Source of the DNA: Raineyella sp034933565 | GTDB taxonomy: Bacteria; Actinomycetota; Actinomycetes; Propionibacteriales; Propionibacteriaceae | DNA length: 64,000 nt | Assembly (NCBI RefSeq): GCF_034933565.1 | Contig: NZ_JAYFNG010000016.1 | Coordinates: forward strand, 1-64,000 | Reading direction: 5' to 3' | Shown here: piece after piece, positions 1 through 7,614 of the stretch | How positions within the stretch are numbered: the first letter of the stretch is position 1 | How the letters are laid out: every line of letters starts with the position of its first letter | Program-made: the position numbers and the translations under genes | Notes under the pieces: model-generated | Database searches by the model: none | The model's input: only the letters and a program-made list of their open reading frames with translations | What the model was told of the DNA's origin: nothing

Positions 1-12
1 TCCGCGGCTTTG

Positions 13-67
13 GGTACCGGAGCTGTGGGTGCTGTAGTACCGAGGAGCAGGTACCGGAGGTGTGGGT
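13..67. repeat. Imperfect 18-bp direct repeat
   Basis: Two copies of an 18-base segment beginning GGTACCGGAG lie at 13-30 and 50-67 and differ at one position. They sit just beyond the 3' end of the DUF3349 gene, which stops at position 81 on the minus strand. No coding frame in 1-80 looks real. Similar short duplications next to gene ends occur at several other places in the window. Confidence 0.6.
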
Positions 68-80
68 CAGGGCTGTGCCG

Positions 81-395
81 TCAGGGGGCCGGTGGCCCGG
101 CCAGCGGCCAGCCGCCGGCGGCGAGGTGCGCGGAGACCCGGCGGATGTCCTGGGGGGTGGGCTCCTCCTGGACCGTACGCCGGATCATCTCGGCGACCTC
201 CTCCTCCGACACCGGCTGGCCGTGGTGCCGTCGCTCGGCGACCCGCCGGGCGACGGTCTCGATCTCCTCCCGGGTCAGCGTGCGGTGCAGGATGCTGAAC
301 AGGGCGATGTAGTCGTTCTCCGGGATGCCCTGCGGGTAACCGGCCCGCAGCCACTGGATGACCCGCAGGAAGACGTTGTCGGGCATCGGTGTCAT
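81..395 (-). CDS. DUF3349 family protein
   Basis: A protein of 104 residues with no signal peptide or membrane segment. The N-terminus (FLRVIQWLRAGYPQGIP) and the later helical stretch with R-R-V and E-E-V-A-E-M-I-R motifs match my recollection of DUF3349, a small actinobacterial family of unknown function. The ATG at 395 is chosen because it forms an ATGA overlap with the stop of the upstream membrane-protein gene; a second ATG at 386 is possible. It is the last gene of the phosphate-transporter operon, an order I recall from mycobacteria (pitA, small membrane protein, DUF3349). A role linked to phosphate uptake is inferred from context only. Confidence 0.75.
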   Translation of the reverse strand: MTPMPDNVFLRVIQWLRAGYPQGIPENDYIALFSILHRTLTREEIETVARRVAERRHHGQPVSEEEVAEMIRRTVQEEPTPQDIRRVSAHLAAGGWPLAGPPAP

Positions 396-685
396 CCCTT
401 CTTCATGAAGGTCGGCAGCACGTGGTCGAAGGAGACCGTGTAGCCGAGGCCGGACGAGATCAGGATCGCCAGTCCGGCCGCGATCACCGCCAGCACGAGC
501 GCGAAGCAGAGCACGGCCAGTGCGGTGCAGGCCGGCCTGGCCGCGGCGTGGCTCGTTTCCGCGTCGCCACCGGCACCCGCCGCCATCCACCGGACCCCCA
601 GGGCGAAGACGCCCGGCAGTCCGGCGCCGACGATGATGGACACGACCAGCACTTGGGCGGTGGCCGCGAGGAACAGCTGCAACAT
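392..685 (-). CDS. Small two-helix membrane protein of the PiT operon
   Basis: About 97 residues with two strongly hydrophobic segments, one near residues 3-27 and one near 50-75, separated by a short polar loop. The start at 685 is preceded by AGGAGG at good spacing, which excludes the longer in-frame extension. It lies 8 bases after the PiT gene and overlaps the DUF3349 start by four bases, so the three genes should be translated as one unit. No enzymatic motif is visible. It may be an accessory subunit of the phosphate permease, which is inference from gene order. Confidence 0.75.
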   Translation of the reverse strand: MLQLFLAATAQVLVVSIIVGAGLPGVFALGVRWMAAGAGGDAETSHAAARPACTALAVLCFALVLAVIAAGLAILISSGLGYTVSFDHVLPTFMKKG

Positions 686-693
686 CGGTCCTC

Positions 694-1923
694 CTAGGCG
701 GACGTCGAGGGGGCGGGGGTCGGCCCGAGGCCGGTGTCCCAATCATCATTGACGTTGTGGGCGCCGATCGGCGTACGACGCGAGCGTGCCACCAGGTAGC
801 CCGCCATGGCCAGCAGCATCGCGAAGACCACGAAGGGGCCCAGCCAGCCGCCCGCCACACCGGACAGGCCGTTGGCGATGCCGTACATCGCGGCCCCGAC
901 CAGGGCCGCCGCCGGCAGGGTGACCAGCCAGGCCACCACCATCCGCAGCGCCACGCCCCAGCGGACCTCGGCGCCGCGCCGGCCCAGTCCGGTGCCGAGG
1001 ATCGACCCGGTGGCGACGTGGGTGGTCGACAGGGCGAAGCCCAGGTGGGACGAGGCCAGGATGACGGCGGCCGAGGAGGCCTCGGCGGCCATCCCCTGCG
1101 GGGAGTCGATCTCGACCAGGCCCTTGCCGAGGGTGCGGATGATCCGCCACCCGCCGGTGTAGGTGCCGAGCGCGATGGCCCCGGCGCACACCACCTTGAC
1201 CCACAGCGGGATGCTCGTCGTGTGGTGCCAGGAGCCGTAGCCGATCAGGGCCAGGGTGATCACGCCCATCGTCTTCTGTGCGTCGTTGGTGCCGTGGGCC
1301 AGCGAGACGAGGGAGGCGGTGCCGATCTGGCCCCAGCGGAACCCGGTCTCCCGATAGCGATCGGCGACTCCCTCGGTGACGCGGTAGACGATCCAGGTCC
1401 CGATCATCGACACGATGGCGGCCACGACGGGGGAGGCCAGCGCGGGCAGCACCACCTTCCCGAGGATGCCGTCGAGCTTGGTGCCGTCACCGGCCCAGTT
1501 GACGCCACCGAAGCCCAGCGCGGCGATCGTCGAGCCGACCAGCCCGCCGAACAGCGCGTGCGACGAGCTGGACGGCAGTCCCAGCAGCCAGGTGAGCAGG
1601 TTCCAGAAGATGCCGCCGATCAGCCCGCAGAACACGATCAGCAGCAGCAGATGTCCGTTGTCGGCGAGGAACTGCGCCTTCGGCATGCCGCTCTTGTCCT
1701 GGATCTTCACCACGGCGTTCGTCACGGTGAGGGCCACCTGGACCGAGAGGAAGGCACCGACGAGGTTGAGCACGGCCGACAGCAGTACCGCTGTCCTGGG
1801 CTGGAGGGCGCCGGTGGCGATCGAGGTCGCCATCGCGTTGCCGGTGTCGTGGAAACCGTTCGTGAAATCGAAGCCGATGGCCGTTACGACGACCAGCACG
1901 AGGATCGCCAACTCAAGATTCAC
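694..1923 (-). CDS. pit: Inorganic phosphate transporter, PiT family
   Basis: A 409-residue polytopic membrane protein. The repeated PiT signature is visible in both halves: DFTNGFHDTGNAMATSIATG near residue 19 and a second copy, SLAHGTNDAQKTMG, near residue 208. These asparagine/aspartate-rich segments form the cation and phosphate binding sites in the family, which imports phosphate with H+ or Na+, often as a metal-phosphate complex. The start codon is GTG with only a weak ribosome site. The C-terminus after the last helix is short and hydrophilic. It is first in a three-gene operon. A single GTTCAC half-site upstream is not enough to claim Pho control. Confidence 0.93.
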   Translation of the reverse strand: MNLELAILVLVVVTAIGFDFTNGFHDTGNAMATSIATGALQPRTAVLLSAVLNLVGAFLSVQVALTVTNAVVKIQDKSGMPKAQFLADNGHLLLLIVFCGLIGGIFWNLLTWLLGLPSSSSHALFGGLVGSTIAALGFGGVNWAGDGTKLDGILGKVVLPALASPVVAAIVSMIGTWIVYRVTEGVADRYRETGFRWGQIGTASLVSLAHGTNDAQKTMGVITLALIGYGSWHHTTSIPLWVKVVCAGAIALGTYTGGWRIIRTLGKGLVEIDSPQGMAAEASSAAVILASSHLGFALSTTHVATGSILGTGLGRRGAEVRWGVALRMVVAWLVTLPAAALVGAAMYGIANGLSGVAGGWLGPFVVFAMLLAMAGYLVARSRRTPIGAHNVNDDWDTGLGPTPAPSTSA

Positions 1924-2138
1924 ACCACTGATTGTTCACGATGGCGCCACGCCGATGTCACCGACCCCCGCTGTCGGACAGGTGACGTTGTGCTAGCGAC
2001 CCGAGCGGGTCCGGTGCGGAGGGTCAGTGACCCGCGCCACGCCAGGACCGGTGTCGCCGATCTCACGTTCCCGGACGCTCACCATGCGGACATTCCGGGT
2101 CGTCGGCACCGACGGTACCGGCCATGTCCGGGCCCGGA

Positions 2139-2666
2139 TCAGCGACCGGGACCCATTGGCGCGTCGGCGTCGGTGTCGAGGACGAGCTCGAGGAGGGCGA
2201 GGTCGAGCCAGCGGCCGTACTTCCGGCCGACCTGGTGCAGCACGCCGGCCGATGTGAAGCCGAGCTTCTCGTGCAGCCGGATCGAGCCGACGTTGCCGGC
2301 CTCGATCGCCGCCACCATCACGTGCACACCGGCCTGCCGGGCCCGCTCCACCAGCTCACCCATCAGCACGGACCCGATGCCACGGCCCTGCTGGTCGGCA
2401 CGGACGTAGACGGAGTGCTCGACGGTGTGCCGATAGCCCTCGAAGGCGCGGAAGGAGCCGTACGTGGCGTAGCCGAGCACGTCGCCGGTCCCGGACACCG
2501 CGACCAGGACCGGCTGGCCGTGCCGGTGGTGGTCGGCCAGCCAGGCGGTGCGGTTCGCGGCGTCGACGAGGGTGTCGTTCCAGATCGCCGTCGTGTCGGC
2601 CACGGCATGGTTGTAGATGGCCGTGATCGCCTCGACGTCCGCCTCGACCGCGTCCCGTACGTCCAT
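2139..2666 (-). CDS. GNAT N-acetyltransferase, phosphinothricin acetyltransferase type
   Basis: A 175-residue GNAT protein. The N-terminus (DVRDAVEADVEAITAIYNHA) and the segment EHSVYVRADQQGRGIGSVLM are typical of the PAT/Bar subgroup; the latter holds the acetyl-CoA pyrophosphate-binding Q/R-x-x-G-x-G/A motif (QQGRGIG). The C-terminal GFTSAGVLHQVGRKYGRWLD also matches that subgroup. Family members acetylate phosphinothricin, methionine sulfoximine or related amino acids, so the substrate here is uncertain. The start at 2666 has GAGGAGG upstream; an ATG 14 codons earlier lacks one. The gene stands alone, downstream of the Lrp gene on the same strand. Confidence 0.88.
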   Translation of the reverse strand: MDVRDAVEADVEAITAIYNHAVADTTAIWNDTLVDAANRTAWLADHHRHGQPVLVAVSGTGDVLGYATYGSFRAFEGYRHTVEHSVYVRADQQGRGIGSVLMGELVERARQAGVHVMVAAIEAGNVGSIRLHEKLGFTSAGVLHQVGRKYGRWLDLALLELVLDTDADAPMGPGR

Positions 2667-2726
2667 CCCGATCCTCCTCGCTGTCGACGCCCCTGCGCGC
2701 CGGACCACCCTAGTGGCCCCCGAGCA

Positions 2727-2846
2727 GTCATCCCCGCAGGGCGAGGGTCATCCCCGCAGGGCGAGGGTCATCCTGCGGGGAGGTGGCCCGAGCGACTGCA
2801 CCTCCGGTCATCCCCGCAGAGCGAGCGGTCATCCCTGCAGAGGCAG
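2727..2846. repeat. Degenerate 20-bp repeats derived from the lrp 3' end
   Basis: Two identical 20-base units begin with GTCATCCCCGCAGGG at 2727-2746 and 2747-2766. Diverged copies start at 2767, 2807 and 2828. The copy at 2828-2846 is the last codons and stop of the Lrp-family gene (L-P-L-Q-G-stop, minus strand), so the array looks like repeated copying of that gene end into the downstream spacer. It has no CRISPR-like spacers. Confidence 0.75.
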
Positions 2847-3305
2847 TCCCCGGTCGTGCACGATGCTCTTCATCACGATGGTGGACGCCACCCGCTGGAC
2901 CCCCGGCAACGTCGCCAGGTGGGTGTCCCAGAGCTGCTGATAGGCCGCCAGGTCGGCCGCGATGACGCGCAGCAGATAGTCCGGTGAACCGAACAGCCGC
3001 TCCGCCCGGATGACGTGGGGCACCGCGGCGACGGCGGCCTCGAACGCGGCCACCATCTCGGCGCTCGTCTTGTCCATCGTCACGAACACCAGGGCCTCGA
3101 AGGCCAGTCCGACCTTCGCCGGGTCGAGCTGGGCCCGGTAGCCGATGATGATCCCCTCCTGCTCCAGTGCCCGCAGTCGACGATGGCACGGGGACACGCT
3201 CAGGCCGACCCGTTCGGCCAGTTCGGTGAGGGTGAGTCGACCGTCGGACTGAAGCTGAGCAAGGATCTCGCGGTCAAGGGCGTCCATGGCCAGATTCTTT
3301 CCCAT
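2829..3305 (-). CDS. Lrp/AsnC family transcriptional regulator
   Basis: A 158-residue regulator. An N-terminal winged helix-turn-helix (DREILAQLQSDGRLTLTELA and VGLSVSPCHRRLRALEQEG) is followed by the RAM/AsnC ligand-binding domain, with the typical VFVTM strand and GSPDYLLRVIAAD segment around residues 105-125. Such proteins form octamers and respond to amino acids. It is divergent from a LysE-type exporter gene with 113 bases between the starts, so it most likely controls that exporter. The ATG at 3305 is used; an internal ATG six codons later also gives a normal start. Its 3' end has been copied into the adjacent spacer. Confidence 0.93.
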   Translation of the reverse strand: MGKNLAMDALDREILAQLQSDGRLTLTELAERVGLSVSPCHRRLRALEQEGIIIGYRAQLDPAKVGLAFEALVFVTMDKTSAEMVAAFEAAVAAVPHVIRAERLFGSPDYLLRVIAADLAAYQQLWDTHLATLPGVQRVASTIVMKSIVHDRGLPLQG

Positions 3306-3418
3306 CGAAGGGTCTGATGGAGGGAGAAGAGGGAAGCACTTGTCAACGGATTTCTTCTATCGTTCCCGGCATCGGGACGCCGGCGTCGTCCCGGCGACGA
3401 CAGGAAGGGTGACGCGGC

Positions 3419-4048
3419 ATGGCGATGGGGTCTCTGGCAGCGTTCTGGGTGGTGTCCTTCCTGTTGGTGCTCACCCCGGGCGCCGACTGGGCGTACGCGA
3501 TCAGTGCCGGGCTGCGCTACCGGTCGGTCATCCCCGCCGTCGGCGGGCTGCTCTCCGGGTACCTGCTGATCACACTCGTCGTGGCCGGCGGGGCGGCCGC
3601 CCTGCTGGCCAGCACCCCGGGGGCCCTCGGCGTGCTCACCCTCGCCGGCGCCGGCTACCTCGCCTGGCTGGGCGTCTCCACGATCCGCCACCCACCGACC
3701 CCGCAACAGGCCGCCGGACCGACCGGGTCCACCGGGTCCTGGCTGGACCAGCTCGGTCGCGGTGCGGCGACCAGCGGCCTCAATCCGAAGGCGCTGTTGC
3801 TGTTCCTGGCCCTGCTGCCACAGTTCACCGACCCGCACGGCGCCTGGCCGGTGGCGCTCCAGGTGGCCGTCCTGGGGGGCCTGCACATCCTGTCGAGCGC
3901 TATCGTCTACCTGGGAGTGGGCTCGGGGTCGCGCGCTGTGCTGCGGACCCGTCCCGCGGCGGCCCGTGCGGTCAGCCGGATCTCGGGGATCGCGATGACC
4001 GTGATCGCGGTCGGCCTGCTGGCCGAGCAGCTCGCCCGGCTGGTCTGA
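3419..4048 (+). CDS. LysE/RhtB family amino-acid exporter
   Basis: A 209-residue membrane protein with about six hydrophobic segments. The N-terminal FLLVLTPGADWAYAISAGLR carries the conserved T-P-G-x-x of LysE/RhtB exporters, and the middle segment ATSGLNPKALLLFLALLPQF has the conserved N-P-K. The family expels amino acids such as lysine, arginine, threonine or leucine across the inner membrane; the substrate cannot be read from sequence. It is divergent from an Lrp-type regulator, a common pairing in which the regulator senses the exported amino acid. The ATG is preceded by GGAAGGGTGA at a somewhat long spacing. Confidence 0.9.
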   Translation: MAMGSLAAFWVVSFLLVLTPGADWAYAISAGLRYRSVIPAVGGLLSGYLLITLVVAGGAAALLASTPGALGVLTLAGAGYLAWLGVSTIRHPPTPQQAAGPTGSTGSWLDQLGRGAATSGLNPKALLLFLALLPQFTDPHGAWPVALQVAVLGGLHILSSAIVYLGVGSGSRAVLRTRPAAARAVSRISGIAMTVIAVGLLAEQLARLV

Positions 4049-4085
4049 CGTCGGCCGAGTGCTGCCGGATCGACACGACAGGCGA

Positions 4086-4160
4086 TCGGGCACGATCATC
4101 GCAGTCTTCGCCGACACCTGCGGCAACCTCATCCAACTCGTCGGTGCCAAGCCGGCCTGA
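4086..4160 (+). pseudogene. C-terminal remnant of a VOC (glyoxalase/bleomycin-resistance) gene
   Basis: Frame 4086-4160 reads S-G-T-I-I-A-V-F-A-D-T-C-G-N-L-I-Q-L-V-G and then five more codons to a TGA. The A-V-F-x-D-T-C-G-N-L-I-Q pattern is the usual last beta strand of VOC-fold proteins. There is no start, ribosome site or preceding VOC domain; the frame upstream is unrelated and it begins right after the LysE stop. It looks like the tail of a gene otherwise deleted. Confidence 0.6.
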
Positions 4161-4208
4161 ACGGTGTTCATATACTGAGGGTCCGCACCAGTTCTCCCGG
4201 GAGCCGCC

Positions 4209-5252
4209 ATGACCGCTGTGCCCAGCCCTGCGTACGCCTGCGGCGACCACGGGGCCGTCGCGGTGCTCGAGCGGCCCGACCCGGTGACCGCCTTCTGGGC
4301 GGCCCACCGCGGCGGCCTCGACGTCGCGCTCTCCACCTCCGGCACCAGCTCGGGCACCCCGCGGGTGATCGTCCGCAGCACCGCCTCGTGGGTGGACAGC
4401 TTCGAGGCCTGCGCCCGGCGGCTCGGGCTCACGGCCGCCGGCCGGATCTGGATCCCCGGACCGCTCACCGCCACGATGAACCTGTTCGCCGCCTGCCTGG
4501 CGACGTACGTGCGGGCGTCGTGGAGCACCGATCCGGCCGGCTGCAGTCACGCGCAGCTGACCCCCGCCCAGCTCCGTACGGTCCTCGACGCGGATCCCGG
4601 GCCGGGGCTGCACGTGCTGGTCGCGGGGGACGTCCTGCCGCCGGCGCTGCGGCGACGCGCCGAGGCCGCCGGCCTGCTGGTCGACCACTACTACGGGGCG
4701 GCCGAGCTGTCCCTGATCGCCTGGGGACACGACGGGGCCGACCTGCGGCTGTTCGACCGGGTGACGGCCGAGGTCCGCGACGGCACCCTGTGGGTCCGTT
4801 CGCCCTGGTTGTCCCGCACCGACACCGACGAGCGCGGCTTCGCCACCGTGCACGACCTGGCCCGCCTCGACGGTGACCGGATCGACGTGCTGGGCCGGCC
4901 AGGGGCCGCCACCACCGCCGGGGCGACGGTGCTGTTGGCCCCGCTCGAGGCGGAGCTGCAGGCGCAGTGTCACGGTCGGCTGGTCGTCCTCGCGGTGCCC
5001 GACGAACGCCTCGGTGAGCTGGTCTGCTGCGTCAGCGGCGCGGCCGATCTCGAGGCGGCGCGGCACTGGGGGCGTACGCACCTGGCCGGGGCCCGACGCC
5101 CGCGGCGGTGGCTGGCCCTCGACGACCTCCCGCTCACTCCGGCCGGCAAGATCGACCGTGCCCGGCTGGTCGCCGACATCGTGGCGGCGGACCGGCGACG
5201 ACACCGCGGGGGAGCACCGGACGGGACCGACCGGGCGGGGGAGGCGGCATGA
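4209..5252 (+). CDS. Short AMP-dependent ligase (ANL superfamily)
   Basis: 347 residues, much shorter than the usual 500-600. The adenylation motifs are all visible: P-loop STSGTSSGTP near residue 42 (with R where lysine is usual), YYGAAELS near 160, HDLARLDGDRIDVLGRPG for the D and G-R hinge motifs, and PLTPAGKIDRARL with the catalytic lysine near 317. What is missing is the roughly 120-residue N-terminal part before the P-loop. The stop overlaps the thiolase start (ATGA), so the two are cotranslated. An acyl-CoA ligase that supplies the thiolase is the likely role; I recall a similar pairing in the staphylococcal vraA/vraB genes. The acyl substrate is unknown. Confidence 0.8.
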   Translation: MTAVPSPAYACGDHGAVAVLERPDPVTAFWAAHRGGLDVALSTSGTSSGTPRVIVRSTASWVDSFEACARRLGLTAAGRIWIPGPLTATMNLFAACLATYVRASWSTDPAGCSHAQLTPAQLRTVLDADPGPGLHVLVAGDVLPPALRRRAEAAGLLVDHYYGAAELSLIAWGHDGADLRLFDRVTAEVRDGTLWVRSPWLSRTDTDERGFATVHDLARLDGDRIDVLGRPGAATTAGATVLLAPLEAELQAQCHGRLVVLAVPDERLGELVCCVSGAADLEAARHWGRTHLAGARRPRRWLALDDLPLTPAGKIDRARLVADIVAADRRRHRGGAPDGTDRAGEAA

Positions 5253-6394
5253 CGCGTCGCGACGAGCGCCCGGTGATCGTGGACGCGCTGCGGACGCCGA
5301 TCGGCACCCAGGGCGGTGCCCTGCGCGGCGTGGACGCGACCGCGCTGATCGCACCGCTGCTGGCCACGCTGGCCGGCCGGAGCGACGCCCCGATCGACGA
5401 GGTGGTGCTCGGCAACATCCGCGGACCGGGCGGCAATCCGGCCCGGGTGGCCGCCCTGCAGGCGGGCCTCGACGAGGCCACCCCCGCGATCACCGTGGAC
5501 CGCCAGTGCGGGTCCGGGATGGCCGCGATCGAGTACAGCGTCGCCCTGCTCGCCGGGGTGCGCGAAGGGTTCCAGCTGGCCGGCGGCACCCAGTCCGCGA
5601 GCACCCAACCGCTCACGTTCTGGCCGCCGACAGGCCCGGGCGAGACGCCGGAGCAGTACCTCCGGGCCCCGTTCACCGACCGGGCCCACGGTGATCCCGA
5701 GATGGGTGTGGCGGCCGACCTCCTCGCGGCCGAGCACGCCATCGACCGGGAACGCCAGGACACGTACGCCGCCCGCTCCCATCAGCGGGCGGTGACGGCC
5801 GCCGCTGCAGGGATCTTCGCCGAGGAGATGCTGGCGGTGGCAGGGCTGGACCACGACGAGCGGCCCCGGGCCGGGTTCACCGCCCGGCGGCTGGCCCGCT
5901 TCCGGCCGGCGTTCACCCCTGACGGGACGGCGACGGCGGCGAACAGCTGCGGGATCAACGACGGGGCGGCCGCGGTGCTGCTGTGCGACGGCACGACCGC
6001 GGCACGACGCGGGCTGCACGGGTTGCGGGTCGTCGACGTGGTGACGGTCGGCTGTGCCCCGGACCGCCCGGGCTGGGGCATCGTCCCCGCGGTCCGTCGG
6101 CTGGTGGACCGGACCGGTCTCGACCTCGACCGGGTGGACGTCGTCGACTTCAACGAGGCGTTCGCCGGCCAGGTGCTCGCCTGCCTGGATGCGCTGGGCA
6201 TCGACGAGGAACGTAACTGCCCCCAGGGCGGGGCGATCGCCCTCGGGCACCCGTGGGCGGCGACCGGCGCGGTCCAGCTCACCCGGCTGTTCACCCAGCT
6301 CGTCCGGCACAACACGACCGGGGCCCGGTACGGCCTGGCGGGGATCGCCATCGGCGGCGGCCAGGGCACGGCGATGTTGGTCGAGGCGGTCTGA
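5249..6394 (+). CDS. Divergent thiolase-family protein
   Basis: A 381-residue thiolase. The nucleophilic cysteine is in DRQCGSGM (Cys87); the N-E-A-F-A motif and GGAIALGHPWAATGA (His334) are present. However, the second catalytic cysteine, normally in C-x-G-G-G-x-G near the C-terminus, is alanine here (AIGGGQG, Ala367), and the G-H-P-x-G-A-S-G loop reads GHPWAATG. In classical thiolases that cysteine is the acid/base for C-C cleavage or condensation, so activity may be altered. The gene overlaps the short AMP ligase by ATGA. Its last codons and stop are duplicated in tandem immediately downstream. Confidence 0.88.
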   Translation: MTRRDERPVIVDALRTPIGTQGGALRGVDATALIAPLLATLAGRSDAPIDEVVLGNIRGPGGNPARVAALQAGLDEATPAITVDRQCGSGMAAIEYSVALLAGVREGFQLAGGTQSASTQPLTFWPPTGPGETPEQYLRAPFTDRAHGDPEMGVAADLLAAEHAIDRERQDTYAARSHQRAVTAAAAGIFAEEMLAVAGLDHDERPRAGFTARRLARFRPAFTPDGTATAANSCGINDGAAAVLLCDGTTAARRGLHGLRVVDVVTVGCAPDRPGWGIVPAVRRLVDRTGLDLDRVDVVDFNEAFAGQVLACLDALGIDEERNCPQGGAIALGHPWAATGAVQLTRLFTQLVRHNTTGARYGLAGIAIGGGQGTAMLVEAV

Positions 6395-6428
6395 GGGACC
6401 GATGTTGGTCGAGGCGGTCCGAGGGACC
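6373..6428. repeat. 28-bp tandem duplication of the thiolase 3' end
   Basis: The unit beginning GATGTTGGTCGAGGCGGT at 6373-6400 contains the last six codons, the stop and nine further bases of the thiolase gene. It is repeated at 6401-6428 with one C/T difference that removes the stop. Confidence 0.85.
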
Positions 6429-6440
6429 CCGGTCGCGGAC

Positions 6441-6830
6441 TCAGCGGCCGCGGCGGCCGGTGGTGGGCCGGACGCAGGCGCGGGTGCTGCCCGGCAACCG
6501 GTAGCGGTTGGCCGCGATCAGCCGGTAGAGAACGGTCAGGACCGCACGCGCCGGCGGCAGCGCGCCGAGCAGCTTCAGCGGCGCCGGGCCCAGGCGTGCC
6601 CACGCCAGGAAGGCCGTGGCGCCGCCGTACGAGCGTCCGTCGGGCAGCACCAGGACGACCTCACGGGCGACCTGCTCACGCGACAGCCCCCAGCGGGCCA
6701 CATCCACGTCCTGGCTCGGGACGATCCGCACCCGGCCGGCCTCCCCGGCGGCGAGCACGCGGGCGATCCGGTCCGCCCAGGTGCGGCAGAACCCGCACGT
6801 GCCGTCGATCAGCAACAGGATGTCCTCCAT
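6441..6830 (-). CDS. DCC-family thiol-disulfide oxidoreductase (DUF393)
   Basis: A 129-residue protein starting with LLLIDGTCGFCRTWADRI. The D-G-x-C-x-x-C motif places it in the DCC family, whose members have a thioredoxin-like fold and are predicted disulfide oxidoreductases. The rest includes the typical GRSYGGATAFLAWARLG and a C-terminal region rich in arginine. No signal peptide is seen, so it should act in the cytoplasm or at the membrane surface. The ATG at 6830 is the only start giving the usual family N-terminus; the ribosome site is weak. It follows the PEBP gene on the same strand, 67 bases away. Its partner is unknown. Confidence 0.85.
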   Translation of the reverse strand: MEDILLLIDGTCGFCRTWADRIARVLAAGEAGRVRIVPSQDVDVARWGLSREQVAREVVLVLPDGRSYGGATAFLAWARLGPAPLKLLGALPPARAVLTVLYRLIAANRYRLPGSTRACVRPTTGRRGR

Positions 6831-6897
6831 GACCCCATGATGGCGCAGCACGGTCAGCGCCCGGTCCGGAGCCGCCGCCCGGGCAGATCCACCGCCA

Positions 6898-7362
6898 TCA
6901 GCGGGCCCGGACGAGGCCGGTGACACTGCCCCACGCCACGGTGTGCTCGCCGATCTCGTCGAGCACATGCTGGCTGGAGGCCCCGCGGACCGGGACATCG
7001 AGCACGTACACCGCGAAGACGTACCGGTGGGTGCCGCTCGGCGGGCAGGGCGCGAACCACCCGGGCGTCCGGGCACTGTTGGGCATCTCGCGCGCCCCCG
7101 GCGGGGCACTGCCCTCCCGGAAGCCGCCGTCGCGGGCGGGCAACCCGGTGACCAGCCAGTGCACGAACGTGCCGTGCGGGGCGTCGGGATCACTGACGAC
7201 CACCGCCAGCGAGGTGGCCTGCGGGGGCACCCCGGACCAGGCGAACGCAGGGGAGAGACCCTGCCCCTGACAGGTGAACCGCAACGGGATCGGGCCGCCG
7301 TCGGTGAACTCAGGGCTGGTGACCCGCACTGTACGGCTCAGACTGGCCTGGGGGACCTTCAT
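6898..7362 (-). CDS. YbhB/YbcL-type PEBP (Raf kinase inhibitor-like) protein
   Basis: 154 residues covering the whole bacterial phosphatidylethanolamine-binding fold. Visible signatures are TSPEFTDGGPIPLRFTCQG at the N-terminus, VVVSDPDAPHGTFVHWLVTG (the D-P-D-A-P ligand-pocket motif) and PPSGTHRYVFAVYVLD (the G-x-H-R motif). The biochemical role of bacterial members is not settled; they bind anionic ligands. There is no signal peptide. The ATG at 7362 has a GAGGTG ribosome site. It is upstream of the DCC gene and divergent from the OsmC gene. Confidence 0.92.
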   Translation of the reverse strand: MKVPQASLSRTVRVTSPEFTDGGPIPLRFTCQGQGLSPAFAWSGVPPQATSLAVVVSDPDAPHGTFVHWLVTGLPARDGGFREGSAPPGAREMPNSARTPGWFAPCPPSGTHRYVFAVYVLDVPVRGASSQHVLDEIGEHTVAWGSVTGLVRAR

Positions 7363-7566
7363 GACGCACCTCCTCGCGACATCCTCAGTATCGACCGGCG
7401 TGCCTCGAGGGGACAGCGAAATGCGCCGGCTCGGGGCCCTCGAGGGGTGCCCTTCCCGCTGAGGCCCAAGGTGTGGATCCCCACGGCACGGCGCCCCGAG
7501 GTCCGGATCCCCGAGCTGTGGATTCGCCGAGGTGCGATTCCATGAACCCCTGCTCAGAACCCTGTG

Positions 7567-7585
7567 CTGGGTTAGGGTTACCTAA
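7567..7585. promoter_or_regulatory. DtxR/IdeR-like iron box upstream of osmC
   Basis: The 19 bases CTGGGTTAGGGTTACCTAA match the actinobacterial iron-box consensus TTAGGTTAGGCTAACCTAA at 15 positions by hand count. They contain a perfect inverted repeat GTTAGG-GTTA-CCTAAC at 7571-7586 and a -10-like TAGGGT at 7573-7578. The site is 30 bases before the OsmC start codon. An operator role is inferred from this match only. Confidence 0.45.
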
Positions 7586-7614
7586 CAGGCACCTCCGACA
7601 CCAAGGAGCATCCC

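Noticed and set aside
1933..1940. GTTCAC as a Pho box upstream of pit
   Set aside because: Only one half-site is present; PhoP sites need direct repeats of about 11 bases.
2727..2846. Possible CRISPR-like array
   Set aside because: The units are in direct tandem without unique spacers, and they match the end of the adjacent lrp gene.
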